A stretch of 64,000 bases of DNA. Origin: Desulfitobacterium metallireducens DSM 15288 (GTDB lineage: Bacteria > Bacillota > Desulfitobacteriia > Desulfitobacteriales > Desulfitobacteriaceae). How positions within the stretch are numbered: position 1 is the stretch's first letter; every line of letters begins with the position of its first letter. Below the pieces are notes generated by a model. It saw only the letters and a program-made list of their open reading frames with translations, was not told the origin of the DNA and made no database searches. Shown here piece by piece: positions 17,368-28,252 of the stretch. Location of the stretch: contig NZ_CP007032.1 of assembly GCF_000231405.2 (NCBI RefSeq), positions 2,356,001 through 2,420,000 of the forward strand, given 5' to 3'. A program made the position numbers and the translations under genes.

Positions 17368-18315
17368 TTATATATTTCCCTTCCATGCTAATCCCGTGAG
17401 TTCGCTAACATTAGAAACCCCATGACGCTGGCAGTATTCTTCGATTCCCTCTAAAACGCTAAGCGGAGCCTGAGGATCCACAAAGTTCCCTGTTCCAATA
17501 CTAACAGCACTTGCGCCAGCCAGGAGAAACTCCACCGCATCCTGCCAGGTGAGAATTCCACCCATCCCTATGATAGGTATTTCAACGGCCTGTGAAACTT
17601 CCCAAACCATCCGCACTGCGACAGGGCGCACGGCTGGACCTGAGAGGCCCCCCATAGTATTTGCTAATACAGGACGTTGTTTTTCGATATCAATACTCAT
17701 GCCTAGAAGGGTGTTAATTAAGGATATGATGTCCGCCCCGCCTCGAGCTACTGCTTGGGCCATGGCGACAATACTGGTTACATTCGGTGAAAGTTTCGCG
17801 ATCACGGGTAAATCCGTTTCTGCTTTAACCGCAGCAATCACTTGCTCCGCACTGGCTGGATCCGTGCCAAAATGCATGCCTCCATGTTTAACGTTCGGAC
17901 AGGATATATTGACTTCAATGGCCGCTAATCCAGATTCCTTTTGTAAGGCCCGAGCCATGTGTGTATAATCTTCGACGGAAAAACCTGAGATATTAGCAAT
18001 CGCTGCCGTCGGCAATTCTCGAACCTTAGGAAGATAAGAAGCGATAAATTCATCCAACCCGGGATTTTCTAGTCCTACAGAATTGAGAAGTCCTGCTGGC
18101 GTTTCTGCAAGTCTTGGAACAGGGTTCCCCATCCGAGGTTCAGGAGTAATTCCTTTGAGTGTTATCCCACCTAATCTTTCAACTGGGCAAAGCGGAGCAT
18201 ATTCTTCCCCAAAGCCATACGTTCCCGAAGCTGTAATAACTGGATTTCTCAAAGCAAGGGGACCTAACTTTACTTCGGTGTTGATCGTTTTCACGGATGC
18301 CTTAGACTGTTGCAT
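17368..18315 (-). CDS. pyrD: Dihydroorotate dehydrogenase, class 1B catalytic subunit
   Basis: 315 residues with the chosen start. It oxidises dihydroorotate to orotate with FMN and passes electrons to NAD through PyrK. Seen: NPVITASGTYGFG near the start, then EVNISCPNVKHGG with the catalytic cysteine, then AKLSPN, and GMGGI with SIGTGNF for phosphate and FMN. The frame is open 31 codons further up, but AAAGGAGG precedes the ATG at 18315, which lies inside the end of pyrK (14-base overlap). That overlap matches the obligate PyrD-PyrK complex. Confidence 0.94.
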   Translation of the reverse strand: MQQSKASVKTINTEVKLGPLALRNPVITASGTYGFGEEYAPLCPVERLGGITLKGITPEPRMGNPVPRLAETPAGLLNSVGLENPGLDEFIASYLPKVRELPTAAIANISGFSVEDYTHMARALQKESGLAAIEVNISCPNVKHGGMHFGTDPASAEQVIAAVKAETDLPVIAKLSPNVTSIVAMAQAVARGGADIISLINTLLGMSIDIEKQRPVLANTMGGLSGPAVRPVAVRMVWEVSQAVEIPIIGMGGILTWQDAVEFLLAGASAVSIGTGNFVDPQAPLSVLEGIEEYCQRHGVSNVSELTGLAWKGNI

Positions 18316-19105
18316 TCCAAACGACCTCCTTTGCCTTGAAGACCGGTCCGTCTTTGCAGACTTTCCCGCGTCTAAGCTTTCCTTGTTCATCTTGTAGCGT
18401 GCAAACACAACCCAGGCAAGCCCCTACACCACAACCCATTCTCTCTTCGAGTGAAGCCTCTACTTCAAAATCCGTTTCTTTAAAAAACTCATTCACACTT
18501 GCCATCATCATCATCGGGCCACAAACTGCGACTTGACCGGATTCTGTCAATTCATGGTTACGAAGAAGGTCTAGAACGGTTCCTTGAATACCCATACTTC
18601 CATCCATAGTGCTAACTTCGATGGTTATACCCAAATCCTCCCAAAGATGCATGCCAGCGCTTTCCAGAAACCTTTGGTTTTCTCCGCCCCAGAATAAACA
18701 AACCTTTACTCCCTGCTCCAAGGCTTTTTGAGCCAGCGGAAGCAGCGGGAAGGCCCCAATTCCACCAGCTACCAGATATAAGGTTCCACTTTGAGGGATT
18801 GTAAAACCTTGCCCTAAAGGTCCGAGAAGATTGAGCTCGTCTCCGGGTTTCGCTTGGGCTAATACTTTTGTTCCTTTACCTTTCAGGCGATAAAGCAAGG
18901 TGATTTCATTTTTATCTGTATCGACTCCCGCAATACTGATCGGTCGTCTCAGCAGCGGATCTAATCCCGAAGAAACCTTGAGTTGAACAAACTGCCCAGG
19001 ATGTGCTTCTTTGGCTATTTCTGTCTTGAAAACCAATCGCATCATCCCCAATTGAGGATCCCCCATTATTTCATGTTCCACAATTTTAGCATCTTCTAAA
19101 CGCAC
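18302..19105 (-). CDS. pyrK: Dihydroorotate dehydrogenase electron-transfer subunit (FAD, 2Fe-2S)
   Basis: 267 residues. The flavodoxin-reductase-like FAD domain includes PLLRRPISIAG, and the NAD domain YLVAGGIGAFPLLPL. The C-terminal iron-sulfur motif is CGVGACLGCVC, with a later cysteine in KVCKDGP. It carries electrons from PyrD to NAD+. It starts at GTG (19105) with GGGGAGA upstream and overlaps pyrD. It follows carB by only 4 bases. Confidence 0.94.
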   Translation of the reverse strand: MRLEDAKIVEHEIMGDPQLGMMRLVFKTEIAKEAHPGQFVQLKVSSGLDPLLRRPISIAGVDTDKNEITLLYRLKGKGTKVLAQAKPGDELNLLGPLGQGFTIPQSGTLYLVAGGIGAFPLLPLAQKALEQGVKVCLFWGGENQRFLESAGMHLWEDLGITIEVSTMDGSMGIQGTVLDLLRNHELTESGQVAVCGPMMMMASVNEFFKETDFEVEASLEERMGCGVGACLGCVCTLQDEQGKLRRGKVCKDGPVFKAKEVVWNATV

Positions 19106-19109
19106 CCTG

Positions 19110-22100
19110 CTATCTCCCCTCTTTACTGACTAAAGGCATAAGGCTGGGAGCAATCGTTTCCAGTACCTGCAACCATGCCGATGCTGTGTCTAGGCTGGTA
19201 AAGCAGGGAATTCCGTGTTCAACGGCTGACCGGCGAATAACGAAACCATCACTGGCCTGTCTTTTATTATGCGTTGTCGTATTGATTACCCCTTTAATCT
19301 GTCCGTCACGAATTCCATCCGTAATTTCCGTTGAACCTTGGTGAAGCTTAGAAACCCGCTCAACCTCAATTCCTGCTTCCTTCAGGACTTGAGTTGTTCC
19401 TTCTGTGGCCAAAATCCTAAATCCTAGATCCTGAAAGCGCTTAACAAGGGGTAGCCCTTCTGCTTTATCACGATCCGCTAAAGTGACCAACATGGTTCCA
19501 TGAGCAGCCATACTCAGTCCGGAAGCCAGTAGCGCTTTATACAGTGCTTTCTCATAGGTCTTATCCGCTCCCATAACTTCACCCGTCGACTTCATCTCAG
19601 GTCCCAAGGAAGGCTCGACATTGTGTAGTTTGGAGAAAGAAAACACCGGTACCTTAACCGCAAAAAATTCGGGTTTCGGCCATAAGCCGGTCTGACTTCC
19701 CAGTTCACTTAACGTGGAACCGAGGATGATCTGTGTTGCCAAGTCCACGATGGGTACTCCGGTTACCTTACTCAAGAAGGGCACCGTCCGGCTGGAGCGT
19801 GGATTGACTTCAATCACATAAACTTCGTCCTGATAAATAACGTACTGAATATTGAGTAAGCCACGGATATTTAAAGCTCGAGCAATTCCAGTTGTTAATT
19901 TTGCGATCTGTTGCTGAGTTTCTGAAGTCAGCGTAAGAGGTGGACAAACGGCGATGGAATCACCGGAATGCACCCCAGCTCGCTCCAAATGTTCCATAAT
20001 CCCAGGGATACTGACATTTTCGCCATCGGATACAGCATCCACTTCCAACTCTGTACCCACAAGATATTGATCCATCCAGATTTCCTGTCCAGGGAACTCC
20101 GCAAGTGCTCTTTGAATCACCTTTTCTAACTCAGAGGGAGAAAAAACAATCTCCATCGCACGTCCGCCCAAGACATAAGAAGGGCGAATCATGAGAGGTA
20201 AGCCAATATTATCCGCAACCTTGAGTGCCTCCTCAAGTGATGCCGCTTGTCCACCGCGAGGCCTTTTCGCTCCAATCTCTTGTAAGACCTCATCAAAAAG
20301 TCCACGTTCTTCAGCACGATCAATATCCTCGAGACTTGTACCGAGAATCTTGTAGCCCCGCTGAACCAGAGGTTTAGCTAAACCAATCGCTGTTTGCCCC
20401 CCGAATTGTACAACGACACCCTCAGGTTTTTCCCGTTCCAGGACGGCTGTCACATCTTCCAGCGTCAGCGGTTCAAAATAGAGCCGATCCGCAGTATCAA
20501 AATCGGTAGAGACCGTTTCTGGGTTATTGTTGATGATGATCGTCTCCACTCCTGCCTTGCGCAAGGCTAGAACCGAATGGACAGAGCAATAATCAAACTC
20601 AATCCCTTGTCCAATTCGAATGGGTCCTGAACCTAAAACAACCACTTTGCGGCGTGCTGTAGGCTCACCCTCTTGTTCTTGGTCATAACTAGAGTAGAAG
20701 TAAGGGGTTACTGCTTCAAATTCGCCAGCACAGGTATCGACCATTTTGAAAACGGGTTCGATGCCTTGCCTTAGCCGGAATTGATAAACTGCTTCTTCAT
20801 CACTCTGCCAGCAGTCTGCGATAACCACATCGGAAATTCCTAACCGTTTAGCCTTAAGCAGCGTTGTTTTATCCCACGGAGCTTGACGAAGGGTCGCCGA
20901 CATTTGGACGACATTTTCGAGAGCCCGTAAAAAGTAGGGATTCCACTGAGTGAGTTCTTGAAGTTTAGCTACCGTCCAGCCCCGTCTTAACCCTTCCGCC
21001 ATGAAGAAAAGCAATTGATCATTCGGTTTTTGGCATCCGCTGATCAACTCTTCTTCAGTTAGTTTCTCGAATTCAGGTAAAAGCACCCCGAACGTTTTGA
21101 TTTCCAAAGATCGAACAGCTTTCATCAGAGCCGTTTCTAAATTTCGGCCAAGGCCCATCACTTCACCGGTAGCTTTCATCTGGGTTCCCAAACTCCGATC
21201 AGCATCAGAGAATTTATCAAAAGGCCAACGTGGAATTTTCACAACCACATAATCAAGTGCTGGTTCAAAGCAGGCTGAGGTTTTACCCGTCACAGCATTC
21301 GGAATCTCAGGTAAAGTTTGTCCAAGGGCAATTTTAGCTGCAACCTTGGCAATCGGATAACCGGTTGCCTTTGAGGCCAATGCGCTCGAGCGGCTGAGTC
21401 GAGGGTTAACTTCGATAACCACATATTCTAAACGTTCAGGATGGAGAGCATATTGAACATTACATCCGCCTTCAATCCCCAAAGCATCGACGATCCGGCG
21501 AGCCGATGTTCTTAGCGTTTGGACTTCCCGATCCGTTAACGTTTGGCAAGGTGCAACTACAATACTATCACCTGTGTGCACTCCGACGGGATCCATATTT
21601 TCCATATTACAAACCGTGATACAGTTTCCCGCGCCATCTCGTAATACTTCGTATTCAATTTCTTTCCAACCGGCTACACTGCGTTCCACGAGGATCTGAC
21701 CGATCATGCTTGCTTGAAGACCACCTTGAGCAATCTCCTCTAAAGATTCGCGATCTGTAGCGATTCCTCCTCCCGTTCCGCCTAACGTATAAGCGGGGCG
21801 TACGATCACAGGATAGCCGATTGAATCCGCAAATTCTAGGGCGGCTTGAACCTCCTCAACGATGACACTAGGCGGTACTGGCTCATCCAGTTCTTGCATC
21901 AGAGAGCGAAACCCATCCCGATCCTCCGCCCGCTCAATGCTTTGCAGGGAAGTTCCCATCAATTTAACCCCGCAACGTTCTAGGATCCCTTTTTGAGCCA
22001 GCTGAAACGCAAGATTTAAGCCGGTTTGACCTCCCATTGTAGCAAGAAGTCCATCTGGTCTTTCGCGTTCGATAATCCGCTCGACCACATCTACAGTTAA

Positions 22101-22301
22101 CGGTTCAATATACACCTTGTCCGCAACTTCCGGGTCAGTCATAATCGTTGCAGGATTCGAGTTGACGAGAACCACTTCGACACCTTCTTCTTGCAACGCC
22201 CGGCAAGCCTGGGTTCCGGCATAGTCGAATTCTGCAGCTTGTCCGATCACAATGGGTCCTGAGCCCAGAACCAATACTTTCTTCCATATTTGTTTCTCCA
22301 T
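19110..22301 (-). CDS. carB: Carbamoyl-phosphate synthase, large subunit
   Basis: 1063 residues from MEKQIWKK, close to the usual 1060-1075. It makes carbamoyl phosphate from bicarbonate, ATP and ammonia passed from CarA. There are two homologous halves, each with an ATP-grasp site: [20 protein letters not shown] in the first and the matching [18 protein letters not shown] near 560. An MGS-like allosteric domain follows from about 930 ([14 protein letters not shown]). AGGGGAAG precedes the ATG at 22301; an upstream ATG at 22322 lacks a site. It lies 26 bases after carA. Confidence 0.96.
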   Translation of the reverse strand: MEKQIWKKVLVLGSGPIVIGQAAEFDYAGTQACRALQEEGVEVVLVNSNPATIMTDPEVADKVYIEPLTVDVVERIIERERPDGLLATMGGQTGLNLAFQLAQKGILERCGVKLMGTSLQSIERAEDRDGFRSLMQELDEPVPPSVIVEEVQAALEFADSIGYPVIVRPAYTLGGTGGGIATDRESLEEIAQGGLQASMIGQILVERSVAGWKEIEYEVLRDGAGNCITVCNMENMDPVGVHTGDSIVVAPCQTLTDREVQTLRTSARRIVDALGIEGGCNVQYALHPERLEYVVIEVNPRLSRSSALASKATGYPIAKVAAKIALGQTLPEIPNAVTGKTSACFEPALDYVVVKIPRWPFDKFSDADRSLGTQMKATGEVMGLGRNLETALMKAVRSLEIKTFGVLLPEFEKLTEEELISGCQKPNDQLLFFMAEGLRRGWTVAKLQELTQWNPYFLRALENVVQMSATLRQAPWDKTTLLKAKRLGISDVVIADCWQSDEEAVYQFRLRQGIEPVFKMVDTCAGEFEAVTPYFYSSYDQEQEGEPTARRKVVVLGSGPIRIGQGIEFDYCSVHSVLALRKAGVETIIINNNPETVSTDFDTADRLYFEPLTLEDVTAVLEREKPEGVVVQFGGQTAIGLAKPLVQRGYKILGTSLEDIDRAEERGLFDEVLQEIGAKRPRGGQAASLEEALKVADNIGLPLMIRPSYVLGGRAMEIVFSPSELEKVIQRALAEFPGQEIWMDQYLVGTELEVDAVSDGENVSIPGIMEHLERAGVHSGDSIAVCPPLTLTSETQQQIAKLTTGIARALNIRGLLNIQYVIYQDEVYVIEVNPRSSRTVPFLSKVTGVPIVDLATQIILGSTLSELGSQTGLWPKPEFFAVKVPVFSFSKLHNVEPSLGPEMKSTGEVMGADKTYEKALYKALLASGLSMAAHGTMLVTLADRDKAEGLPLVKRFQDLGFRILATEGTTQVLKEAGIEVERVSKLHQGSTEITDGIRDGQIKGVINTTTHNKRQASDGFVIRRSAVEHGIPCFTSLDTASAWLQVLETIAPSLMPLVSKEGR

Positions 22302-22327
22302 GTCTTCCCCTGCTTTCCTCATTATAC

Positions 22328-23419
22328 TTAACCGATTAAGCCTATCTTCAAAAAAAAGTCTTCAAATATCGTATGGTTTTCTTCTGGCCCCGGAGCACTT
22401 TCTGGATGATATTGAACGGAGAACACCGGATAAGAAGTATGTTCCATTCCTTCAACAGTCCCATCATGAACATTGCGCAAGAAAACCTCAAAACCGGATT
22501 GAGCAAGAGAATCTTCCCGAACCGCATATCCATGGTTTTGAGCCGTCATTGTTGCTTTCTTTGTTCGACTATCCTGAACAGGATGGTTTCCCCCTCTATG
22601 CCCAAAGGGGAGTTTATATGTTTCTCCACCTGCAGCTAACGCAAGAAGCTGATGTCCTAAACAAATCCCGAGAATCGATAGCTTCGGCAGTAGTTCTCGC
22701 ACCGTTGCCACAACCTCTGGCAATTCGCTCGGATCTCCCGGTCCATTACTGATCACTAAAGCCTTGGGTCGTGAACGCAAAATTTCATCAGCCGACGTTG
22801 TCGCAGGAAAAACACGGATCCGGAACCCATATTCCTGTAAGGATCGCAGAATATTACGTTTTGCCCCGCAATCGAGAACCGCCACATAGGGACCTTTCCC
22901 CGGTATTTCATAACTTTCCGCTGTTGTAGTCTGGTAAACCCAATGCTTTTGAGGGTGCCAGTCAGCCTTTCCTTCTTCGACATTGTCCCAATATCGTAGT
23001 CCATCTTCTTCATTGACGACGAGAACACCCGGAATCGTCCCTTGTTGGCGAATATGCCGAGTTAAAGCTCTTGTATCGACTCCTTTAAGACCCCAAATCC
23101 CCTGTTCTTGACAGAATTCTTCTAGTGATACGTCAGCATGTAAACTTCCTTCGCCTGAGGAAAGTTCGCGAACAACCAAGCCCTTTAATAAGATTTTATC
23201 GGCTTCACTTTCCTCATCATGCCAACCGTAATTACCAATCTGAGGATGAGTTAAAACCAAAATCTGACCTGAATAGGACAAATCCGTAATAATCTCCTGA
23301 TACCCACTCATTGAGGTGTTGAACACAACTTCACCCACTTGTTCCCCACGCTCTGCTGGCCAAGCCCCAAAAGCTTCTCCTTCATATACTGTTCTATCTT
23401 GTAATACCAAAAATGGCAT
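22328..23419 (-). CDS. carA: Carbamoyl-phosphate synthase, small (glutaminase) subunit
   Basis: 363 residues. It hydrolyses glutamine and channels ammonia to CarB. The class I amidotransferase nucleophile is in [13 protein letters not shown] and the His-Glu pair is in [11 protein letters not shown] near the end. The N-terminal domain carries [21 protein letters not shown] precedes the ATG. It sits between pyrC and carB in the operon. A long plus-strand frame across it is only a shadow. Confidence 0.96.
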   Translation of the reverse strand: MPFLVLQDRTVYEGEAFGAWPAERGEQVGEVVFNTSMSGYQEIITDLSYSGQILVLTHPQIGNYGWHDEESEADKILLKGLVVRELSSGEGSLHADVSLEEFCQEQGIWGLKGVDTRALTRHIRQQGTIPGVLVVNEEDGLRYWDNVEEGKADWHPQKHWVYQTTTAESYEIPGKGPYVAVLDCGAKRNILRSLQEYGFRIRVFPATTSADEILRSRPKALVISNGPGDPSELPEVVATVRELLPKLSILGICLGHQLLALAAGGETYKLPFGHRGGNHPVQDSRTKKATMTAQNHGYAVREDSLAQSGFEVFLRNVHDGTVEGMEHTSYPVFSVQYHPESAPGPEENHTIFEDFFLKIGLIG

Positions 23420-23477
23420 CTTTCATTCCTCCTCGCTTTAGCCTTGATGATTTCATTATTCTCGCAAGATACAAAAG

Positions 23478-24779
23478 TTATTTACCCAAACGAAGCTGGC
23501 CGTTCACCCAAACCATGCATGCAAATCCTTGCAGCTCTTGTCCTAAAAACGGTGTATTTTGAGCTTTTGAAGTGAACCATTTGGATTCAATCTTTTCTTT
23601 TTGCTCAGGATCAAAAAGAACCAAATCAGCAATCTCCCCCGGCTGCACCTTACCCCCTAGCAGGTTAAAGCGTTGAGCAGGGTTAAGACTCCAGGCTCTA
23701 AGTAATACCTCTACCGGTAACTTTCCGGGTTTAACCAGATAAGTCCAAACCGCAGCCAGTGATGTTTCGAAGCCGGCAATCCCAAAAGGAGCCTCTGCGA
23801 AAGGTTTCATTTTTTCCTCCCACGTATGTGGAGCATGATCCGTTGCCAACATATCTAACGTTCCATCCAAGATTCCTTCAAGAAGAGCTTCCCTATCCTG
23901 AGCTGAACCGAGGGGCGGGTTAACTTTATAGGATGTATTATAATTCGATTCTGCAACTGCTTCATCCGTAAAGATAAGGTGGTGGGGATTAACCTCGGCT
24001 GTTACATCCACACCCCGTAGTTTAGCTGCCCGAATCAGTTCGACACTCTCTTTAGCTGAAATATGAGCGAGGTGAAGTTTGCTGCCTGTCTCTTCTGCTA
24101 AGAGAATATCCCGAGCAACCATCACCGACTCGGCACTTGAGGGAATTCCTCTGAGTCCCAGTCTGGCACTGACCTCTCCTTTATGCATCGACCCGCCCCG
24201 CGCTAAATTATCATCTTCGCAGTGACTGATTAAGGGAAGACCGGTTAACTTCACATATTCCATTGCTAAACGCAAGAGTTCCGCATTTTGAACTTCTCTG
24301 CCATCATCGGAAAACGCTTTAGCTCCACCTGCAGCTAAGTCTACCATTTCCGTGAGCTCTTTGCCCTCTTCTCCTTTGGTAATCGCACCGATCGGATACA
24401 CTTTGGCTCCGGCGGCTCGTTCTCCTTGGTTACTAACGAATTCAACCAAAGCTCGCTGATCGAGAACTGGTTTAGTATTCGGCATCGCGAGGATCGTCGT
24501 AAATCCGCCTTTGAGCGCTGCACGAGCCCCAGTCGCAATTTCCTCTTTTTCTTCTTGTCCCGGTTCCCGTAAATGCGTATGCACATCGATAAGCCCTGGG
24601 AAGAGGTATTTTCCCGTACCGTCGATGACTTGAATCTCCGACTGTGACTTATTTTGAACCTCTTTCTCCGTCAAAGATTCTGTGATTTCAAGAATCCGTT
24701 CCCCTTCAATTAAAACATCCCGAACTTGAGTCGACCCGCTCTCAAGATCGACAATCTTAACGTTTTTAAGCCACCACAT
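23478..24779 (-). CDS. pyrC: Dihydroorotase, class I
   Basis: 433 residues, the long type I form. It closes carbamoyl aspartate to dihydroorotate. Metal ligands are visible in DVHTHLREPGQEEKE, in LISHCED, LHLAHIS and the late ATDHAPHT. The carboxylated-lysine position usual in this family was not assigned. The ATG lies within the last 14 bases of pyrB, and GGGAGG upstream is supplied by the pyrB coding end, so the two are coupled. Confidence 0.95.
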   Translation of the reverse strand: MWWLKNVKIVDLESGSTQVRDVLIEGERILEITESLTEKEVQNKSQSEIQVIDGTGKYLFPGLIDVHTHLREPGQEEKEEIATGARAALKGGFTTILAMPNTKPVLDQRALVEFVSNQGERAAGAKVYPIGAITKGEEGKELTEMVDLAAGGAKAFSDDGREVQNAELLRLAMEYVKLTGLPLISHCEDDNLARGGSMHKGEVSARLGLRGIPSSAESVMVARDILLAEETGSKLHLAHISAKESVELIRAAKLRGVDVTAEVNPHHLIFTDEAVAESNYNTSYKVNPPLGSAQDREALLEGILDGTLDMLATDHAPHTWEEKMKPFAEAPFGIAGFETSLAAVWTYLVKPGKLPVEVLLRAWSLNPAQRFNLLGGKVQPGEIADLVLFDPEQKEKIESKWFTSKAQNTPFLGQELQGFACMVWVNGQLRLGK

Positions 24780-25701
24780 TGCTTGTCCCTCCCATCAACA
24801 AATACATTATAGCCATGCGGATTGCGACCCCATTTGTGACCTGTTCCTCGATGACCGCATTAGGGGAATTCGCAACTTCACTCGTGATCTCCACCCCGCG
24901 ATTCATAGGACCAGGATGCATGACTAAAGTATCCTTACCCGTTTGCTCAATCCGTTCCCGATTTAAGCCGTAAAGCAAGCTGTATTCCCTCAGACTCGGT
25001 AATAGTCCTGCTTGTTGACGCTCAAGTTGTAAACGTAAGGCCATTACGACATCTGCTCCCGGTAATTCGGTATCCAGTTGATAGCTCATCTTGACACCTA
25101 ATATTTTCATCTCCGGTGGAAGCAGTGTCGGTGGGCCAACAAGAACCACCTCAGCACCCATTTTCGTCAAAGAATAAACATTACTCCGTGCCACCCGGGA
25201 ATGAAGCACATCGCCCACAATTAAGACTTTTTTTCCGCTCAGATCAGTGATATGTTCCCGCATTGTGAAAAGATCGAGTAGGGCTTGAGTCGGATGCTCA
25301 TGCTGTCCATCTCCAGCATTGATGACTCCTGCCTTTAAAGTCTGGGATAAAAACTGGGCAGCTCCAGAGCTTGCATGACGAACGACCACGATATCTGGAT
25401 TCATCGCTTGCAGGGTACGAGCCGTATCATATAACGTTTCCCCTTTATTGACACTGCTTTGCGCAACCGCCAAGCTAGTGGTATCCGCCCCTAATACTTT
25501 GGCTGCTGTTTCAAAGGAACTTTTCGTCCGGGTACTTGACTCATAAAAAAGATTGATCACCGATTTTCCACGAAACGTCGGAAGCTTTTTGATTGGACGA
25601 AATAGAATCTCTTTCATGGGTTTAGCCGTTTGTATGATCAACTCAATTTCGTCGCGTGTTAAACTTTCGATGTGCAAAAGATCTTTGCGATTCCACTTCA
25701 T
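24766..25701 (-). CDS. pyrB: Aspartate carbamoyltransferase, catalytic chain
   Basis: 311 residues. It joins carbamoyl phosphate and aspartate. The carbamoyl-phosphate motif is YESSTRTKSSFE (near 52), with HEHPTQALLDLFT and HPGPMNRGVEI later. No regulatory chain pyrI is seen, as expected in Firmicutes. AAAGGAGG precedes the ATG. A PyrR-type attenuator sits directly upstream (25738-25830), so expression should fall when UMP is abundant. Confidence 0.96.
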   Translation of the reverse strand: MKWNRKDLLHIESLTRDEIELIIQTAKPMKEILFRPIKKLPTFRGKSVINLFYESSTRTKSSFETAAKVLGADTTSLAVAQSSVNKGETLYDTARTLQAMNPDIVVVRHASSGAAQFLSQTLKAGVINAGDGQHEHPTQALLDLFTMREHITDLSGKKVLIVGDVLHSRVARSNVYSLTKMGAEVVLVGPPTLLPPEMKILGVKMSYQLDTELPGADVVMALRLQLERQQAGLLPSLREYSLLYGLNRERIEQTGKDTLVMHPGPMNRGVEITSEVANSPNAVIEEQVTNGVAIRMAIMYLLMGGTSNVVA

Positions 25702-25737
25702 TAGATTTCCTCCTTTATTCTTACATCTTAATAGTGC

Positions 25738-25830
25738 AAAAAATCCTCCTACCCAATGGTAAGAGGATATAAGGATACACTCATCCTAATCTCTACCCTT
25801 GGGTAACTCACGGGAAAACCTCTTAAAGGG
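25738..25830 (-). promoter_or_regulatory. PyrR-binding attenuator before pyrB (divergent binding loop)
   Basis: The minus strand carries a terminator with arms ATCCTCTTACC and GGTAGGAGGAT followed by six T (25738-25770). Upstream at about 25796-25820 is UCCCGUGAGUUACCC then AAGGG, which fits the PyrR loop core UCCnGnGAG followed by AAGG. The site is less canonical than the one before pyrR. Its position between pyrR and the next gene parallels the Bacillus pyr operon. Confidence 0.65.
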
Positions 25831-25883
25831 TTACGTTATGCTGCTTAAATAATTCTATTCAATAATTTCTATTCCAAAAAAGC

Positions 25884-26465
<582 letters not shown>

Positions 26466-26488
26466 TCATCGAATGAGTTACTGGTAGT

Positions 26489-26570
26489 GCAAAAAAACTG
26501 CCTGCACTAGCAGACAGTTCACTCTCCAATGTCGTCTGCCTTTGCGTCTCTCAGGACACATTTTAAAGGC
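26489..26570 (-). promoter_or_regulatory. PyrR attenuator in the pyrR leader (PYR element)
   Basis: The minus strand shows the classical PyrR loop GUCCUGAGAGACGCAAAGGC within 26538-26567, preceded by UUUAAAAUGU. It is followed by a terminator with arms AACTGTCTGC and GCAGGCAGTT and seven T (26489-26520). This agrees well with the known consensus for anti-antiterminator sites. Confidence 0.88.
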
Positions 26571-26584
26571 TTTGAATTTAATTA

Positions 26585-26613
26585 AGTCTAACTTAGAAAG
26601 AAGTAAAAGTCAA
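26585..26613 (-). promoter_or_regulatory. Promoter of the pyr operon
   Basis: TTGACT (26608-26613) and TAGACT (26585-26590) are spaced by 17 bases on the minus strand, just upstream of the attenuator leader and downstream of the rluD stop. Confidence 0.65.
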
Positions 26614-26634
26614 TTAAATTTCTTCTATAATTCT

Positions 26635-27624
26635 TCATTCTTCTTTTCTAATCTGCTCTAAAATCGATATGAAAACTTCGGGTGGCTTTACCGTGAATTC
26701 TAACCATTCTCCGCTCCGAGGATGTACAAAACCGAGATGCTCCGCATGCAGCATTTGTCCTTCAAGTCCAAAGGGATTTCTCTTCGGACCATACAACGGA
26801 TCTCCTAAAACGGGATGCTTTAGATAGGCCATATGGACCCGAATTTGGTGAGTCCTTCCCGTTTCCAACTTTGCTCGAAGATAAGTAAAATCGTGGAATC
26901 GCTCGAGAACGTGATAATTCGTCACGGCTTCCTTCGAATTATGGAAGGTAACAGCCATTTTCTTCCGATCTAACGTATCCCGACCAATCGGTGCGTCTAC
27001 AGTTCCAGTCGATTCTAAAACTACACCATGGACAATCGCAATATACTTACGTGCCATGCTATGTTCTTTGACCTGCGCGGCCAAACCTTGATGAGCTTGA
27101 TCATTCTTGGCAACGACCAAAAGTCCAGACGTATCCTTATCAATGCGATGAACAATCCCTGGACGCAGTACGCCATTAATACCCGAAAGATTGAGGCAAT
27201 GATAAAGAAGTGCGTTGACTAAGGTCCCCGTCCAGGATCCTGGAGCAGGATGCACAACCATTCCTTGCGCTTTATTTACAACAAGAACGTCTTCATCTTC
27301 ATAAACGATATCCAAGGGAATATTCTCAGCCTCAACGGAAAGTTCCTTAGGCGGGGGGATGACTACCTTCACCTTATCCCCCTGCCTAATCTTATAATTA
27401 GCCTTCTTAACTTCCCCGTTAACCTCCACCAATCCCTCACTTATTAGGGTTTGGACATAGGACCGGGTTTTACCAATGGCCTCAGTCGCCCCAACATCAA
27501 GCCGGACTCCTTCTGACAATTCAAACTCATGAATTTCTTGATTCACAGGATCACTAGAATAGGTCTCCTGAGACTCTAGCCCTTCTAGCTCTTCATCTTC
27601 TAGTTCAAAATGGTTTTCCGTCAT
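26635..27624 (-). CDS. rluD: RluA-family 23S rRNA pseudouridine synthase (RluD-like)
   Basis: 329 residues. An acidic N-terminal extension of about 25 residues is followed by an S4 RNA-binding domain (GKTRSYVQTLISEGLVEVNG). The catalytic domain follows, with GIVHRIDKDTSGLLVVAK, where the aspartate is the nucleophile. It converts uridines in 23S rRNA helix 69 or a similar target; the exact site is not predictable. Its ATG overlaps the lspA stop (ATGA), a pairing common in Firmicutes. Confidence 0.9.
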   Translation of the reverse strand: MTENHFELEDEELEGLESQETYSSDPVNQEIHEFELSEGVRLDVGATEAIGKTRSYVQTLISEGLVEVNGEVKKANYKIRQGDKVKVVIPPPKELSVEAENIPLDIVYEDEDVLVVNKAQGMVVHPAPGSWTGTLVNALLYHCLNLSGINGVLRPGIVHRIDKDTSGLLVVAKNDQAHQGLAAQVKEHSMARKYIAIVHGVVLESTGTVDAPIGRDTLDRKKMAVTFHNSKEAVTNYHVLERFHDFTYLRAKLETGRTHQIRVHMAYLKHPVLGDPLYGPKRNPFGLEGQMLHAEHLGFVHPRSGEWLEFTVKPPEVFISILEQIRKEE

Positions 27625-28076
27625 TCCGTTCTCCTACTCTTACGATCCTTGAGATACATGATGAGCATCAACAGCCCAACTCCGATCACGATCATACTAT
27701 CTGCAAAATTAAATACAAAAGGCCAGATCTGAAAGTCCAAATAATCCACAACTTTTCCAATAACGACCCGATCATAAAAATTACCTAAAGCGCCGCCACC
27801 AATCATCCCTAACGCAAACCGTAGAACTTTCTCCTCCCTGGGAATCTTAAATTGGGCATAAATTATGCCAACTACAACCAATAACGCGGTAATAATAAAA
27901 ATCCAAGTCTGGCCTGCCATTAATCCAAATGCCGCTCCTGGATTTAAGACATAAGTTATATGAAAGAAATTAGGGATAACTGCTAACGTTTCATTAGGAT
28001 GTAAATTCCCTTGAATAAAGATTTTCAACACCCGATCGATTATCCAAATTCCAATAATGGTAAGCCAAATGAGCAA
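27621..28076 (-). CDS. lspA: Lipoprotein signal peptidase (signal peptidase II)
   Basis: About 151 residues and four membrane segments. The catalytic aspartates lie in GNFYDRV and FNFADSMIV; NPGAAFG is also conserved. It cleaves prolipoprotein signal peptides in the membrane. The frame is open up to an ATG at 28163, but that would add a hydrophilic 29-residue leader with no ribosome site. TTG at 28076 follows GGGGAGG by eight bases and gives the usual MLIWLTIIGI start. A family B repeat lies upstream. Confidence 0.92.
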   Translation of the reverse strand: MLIWLTIIGIWIIDRVLKIFIQGNLHPNETLAVIPNFFHITYVLNPGAAFGLMAGQTWIFIITALLVVVGIIYAQFKIPREEKVLRFALGMIGGGALGNFYDRVVIGKVVDYLDFQIWPFVFNFADSMIVIGVGLLMLIMYLKDRKSRRTE

Positions 28077-28178
28077 TCCTTTACCCTCCCCACAGTTCTT
28101 TGAATTCATCTTAACACAATGCAACCCTGCGGGGCAATCCTTAAGTAGGTTAGCAGCTTTCATATCGTAGCTTGCATT

Positions 28179-28250
28179 AAGCAGTTATGTCCTTAGCTTA
28201 GTCTGCGAGCGTTCGTCCGAGCGTCTGTAACGTAACTCTGCTAGCAAATC
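28179..28250. repeat. Family B intergenic repeat, copy 2
   Basis: Matches 16558-16628 at 61 of 71 positions without gaps. It lies just after the yteA stop and before lspA, in the same orientation relative to transcription as copy 1, which follows pyrF. Confidence 0.75.
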
Positions 28251-28252
28251 AC

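Noticed and set aside
22252-22752. 166-codon plus-strand open frame opposite carA/carB
   Set aside because: It is antisense to the well-conserved CarA end, has no ribosome site, and its translation resembles no protein.
28148-28163. ATG at 28163 as the lspA start
   Set aside because: It would add a 29-residue polar leader, overlaps nothing helpful and has no ribosome-binding site, unlike TTG at 28076.
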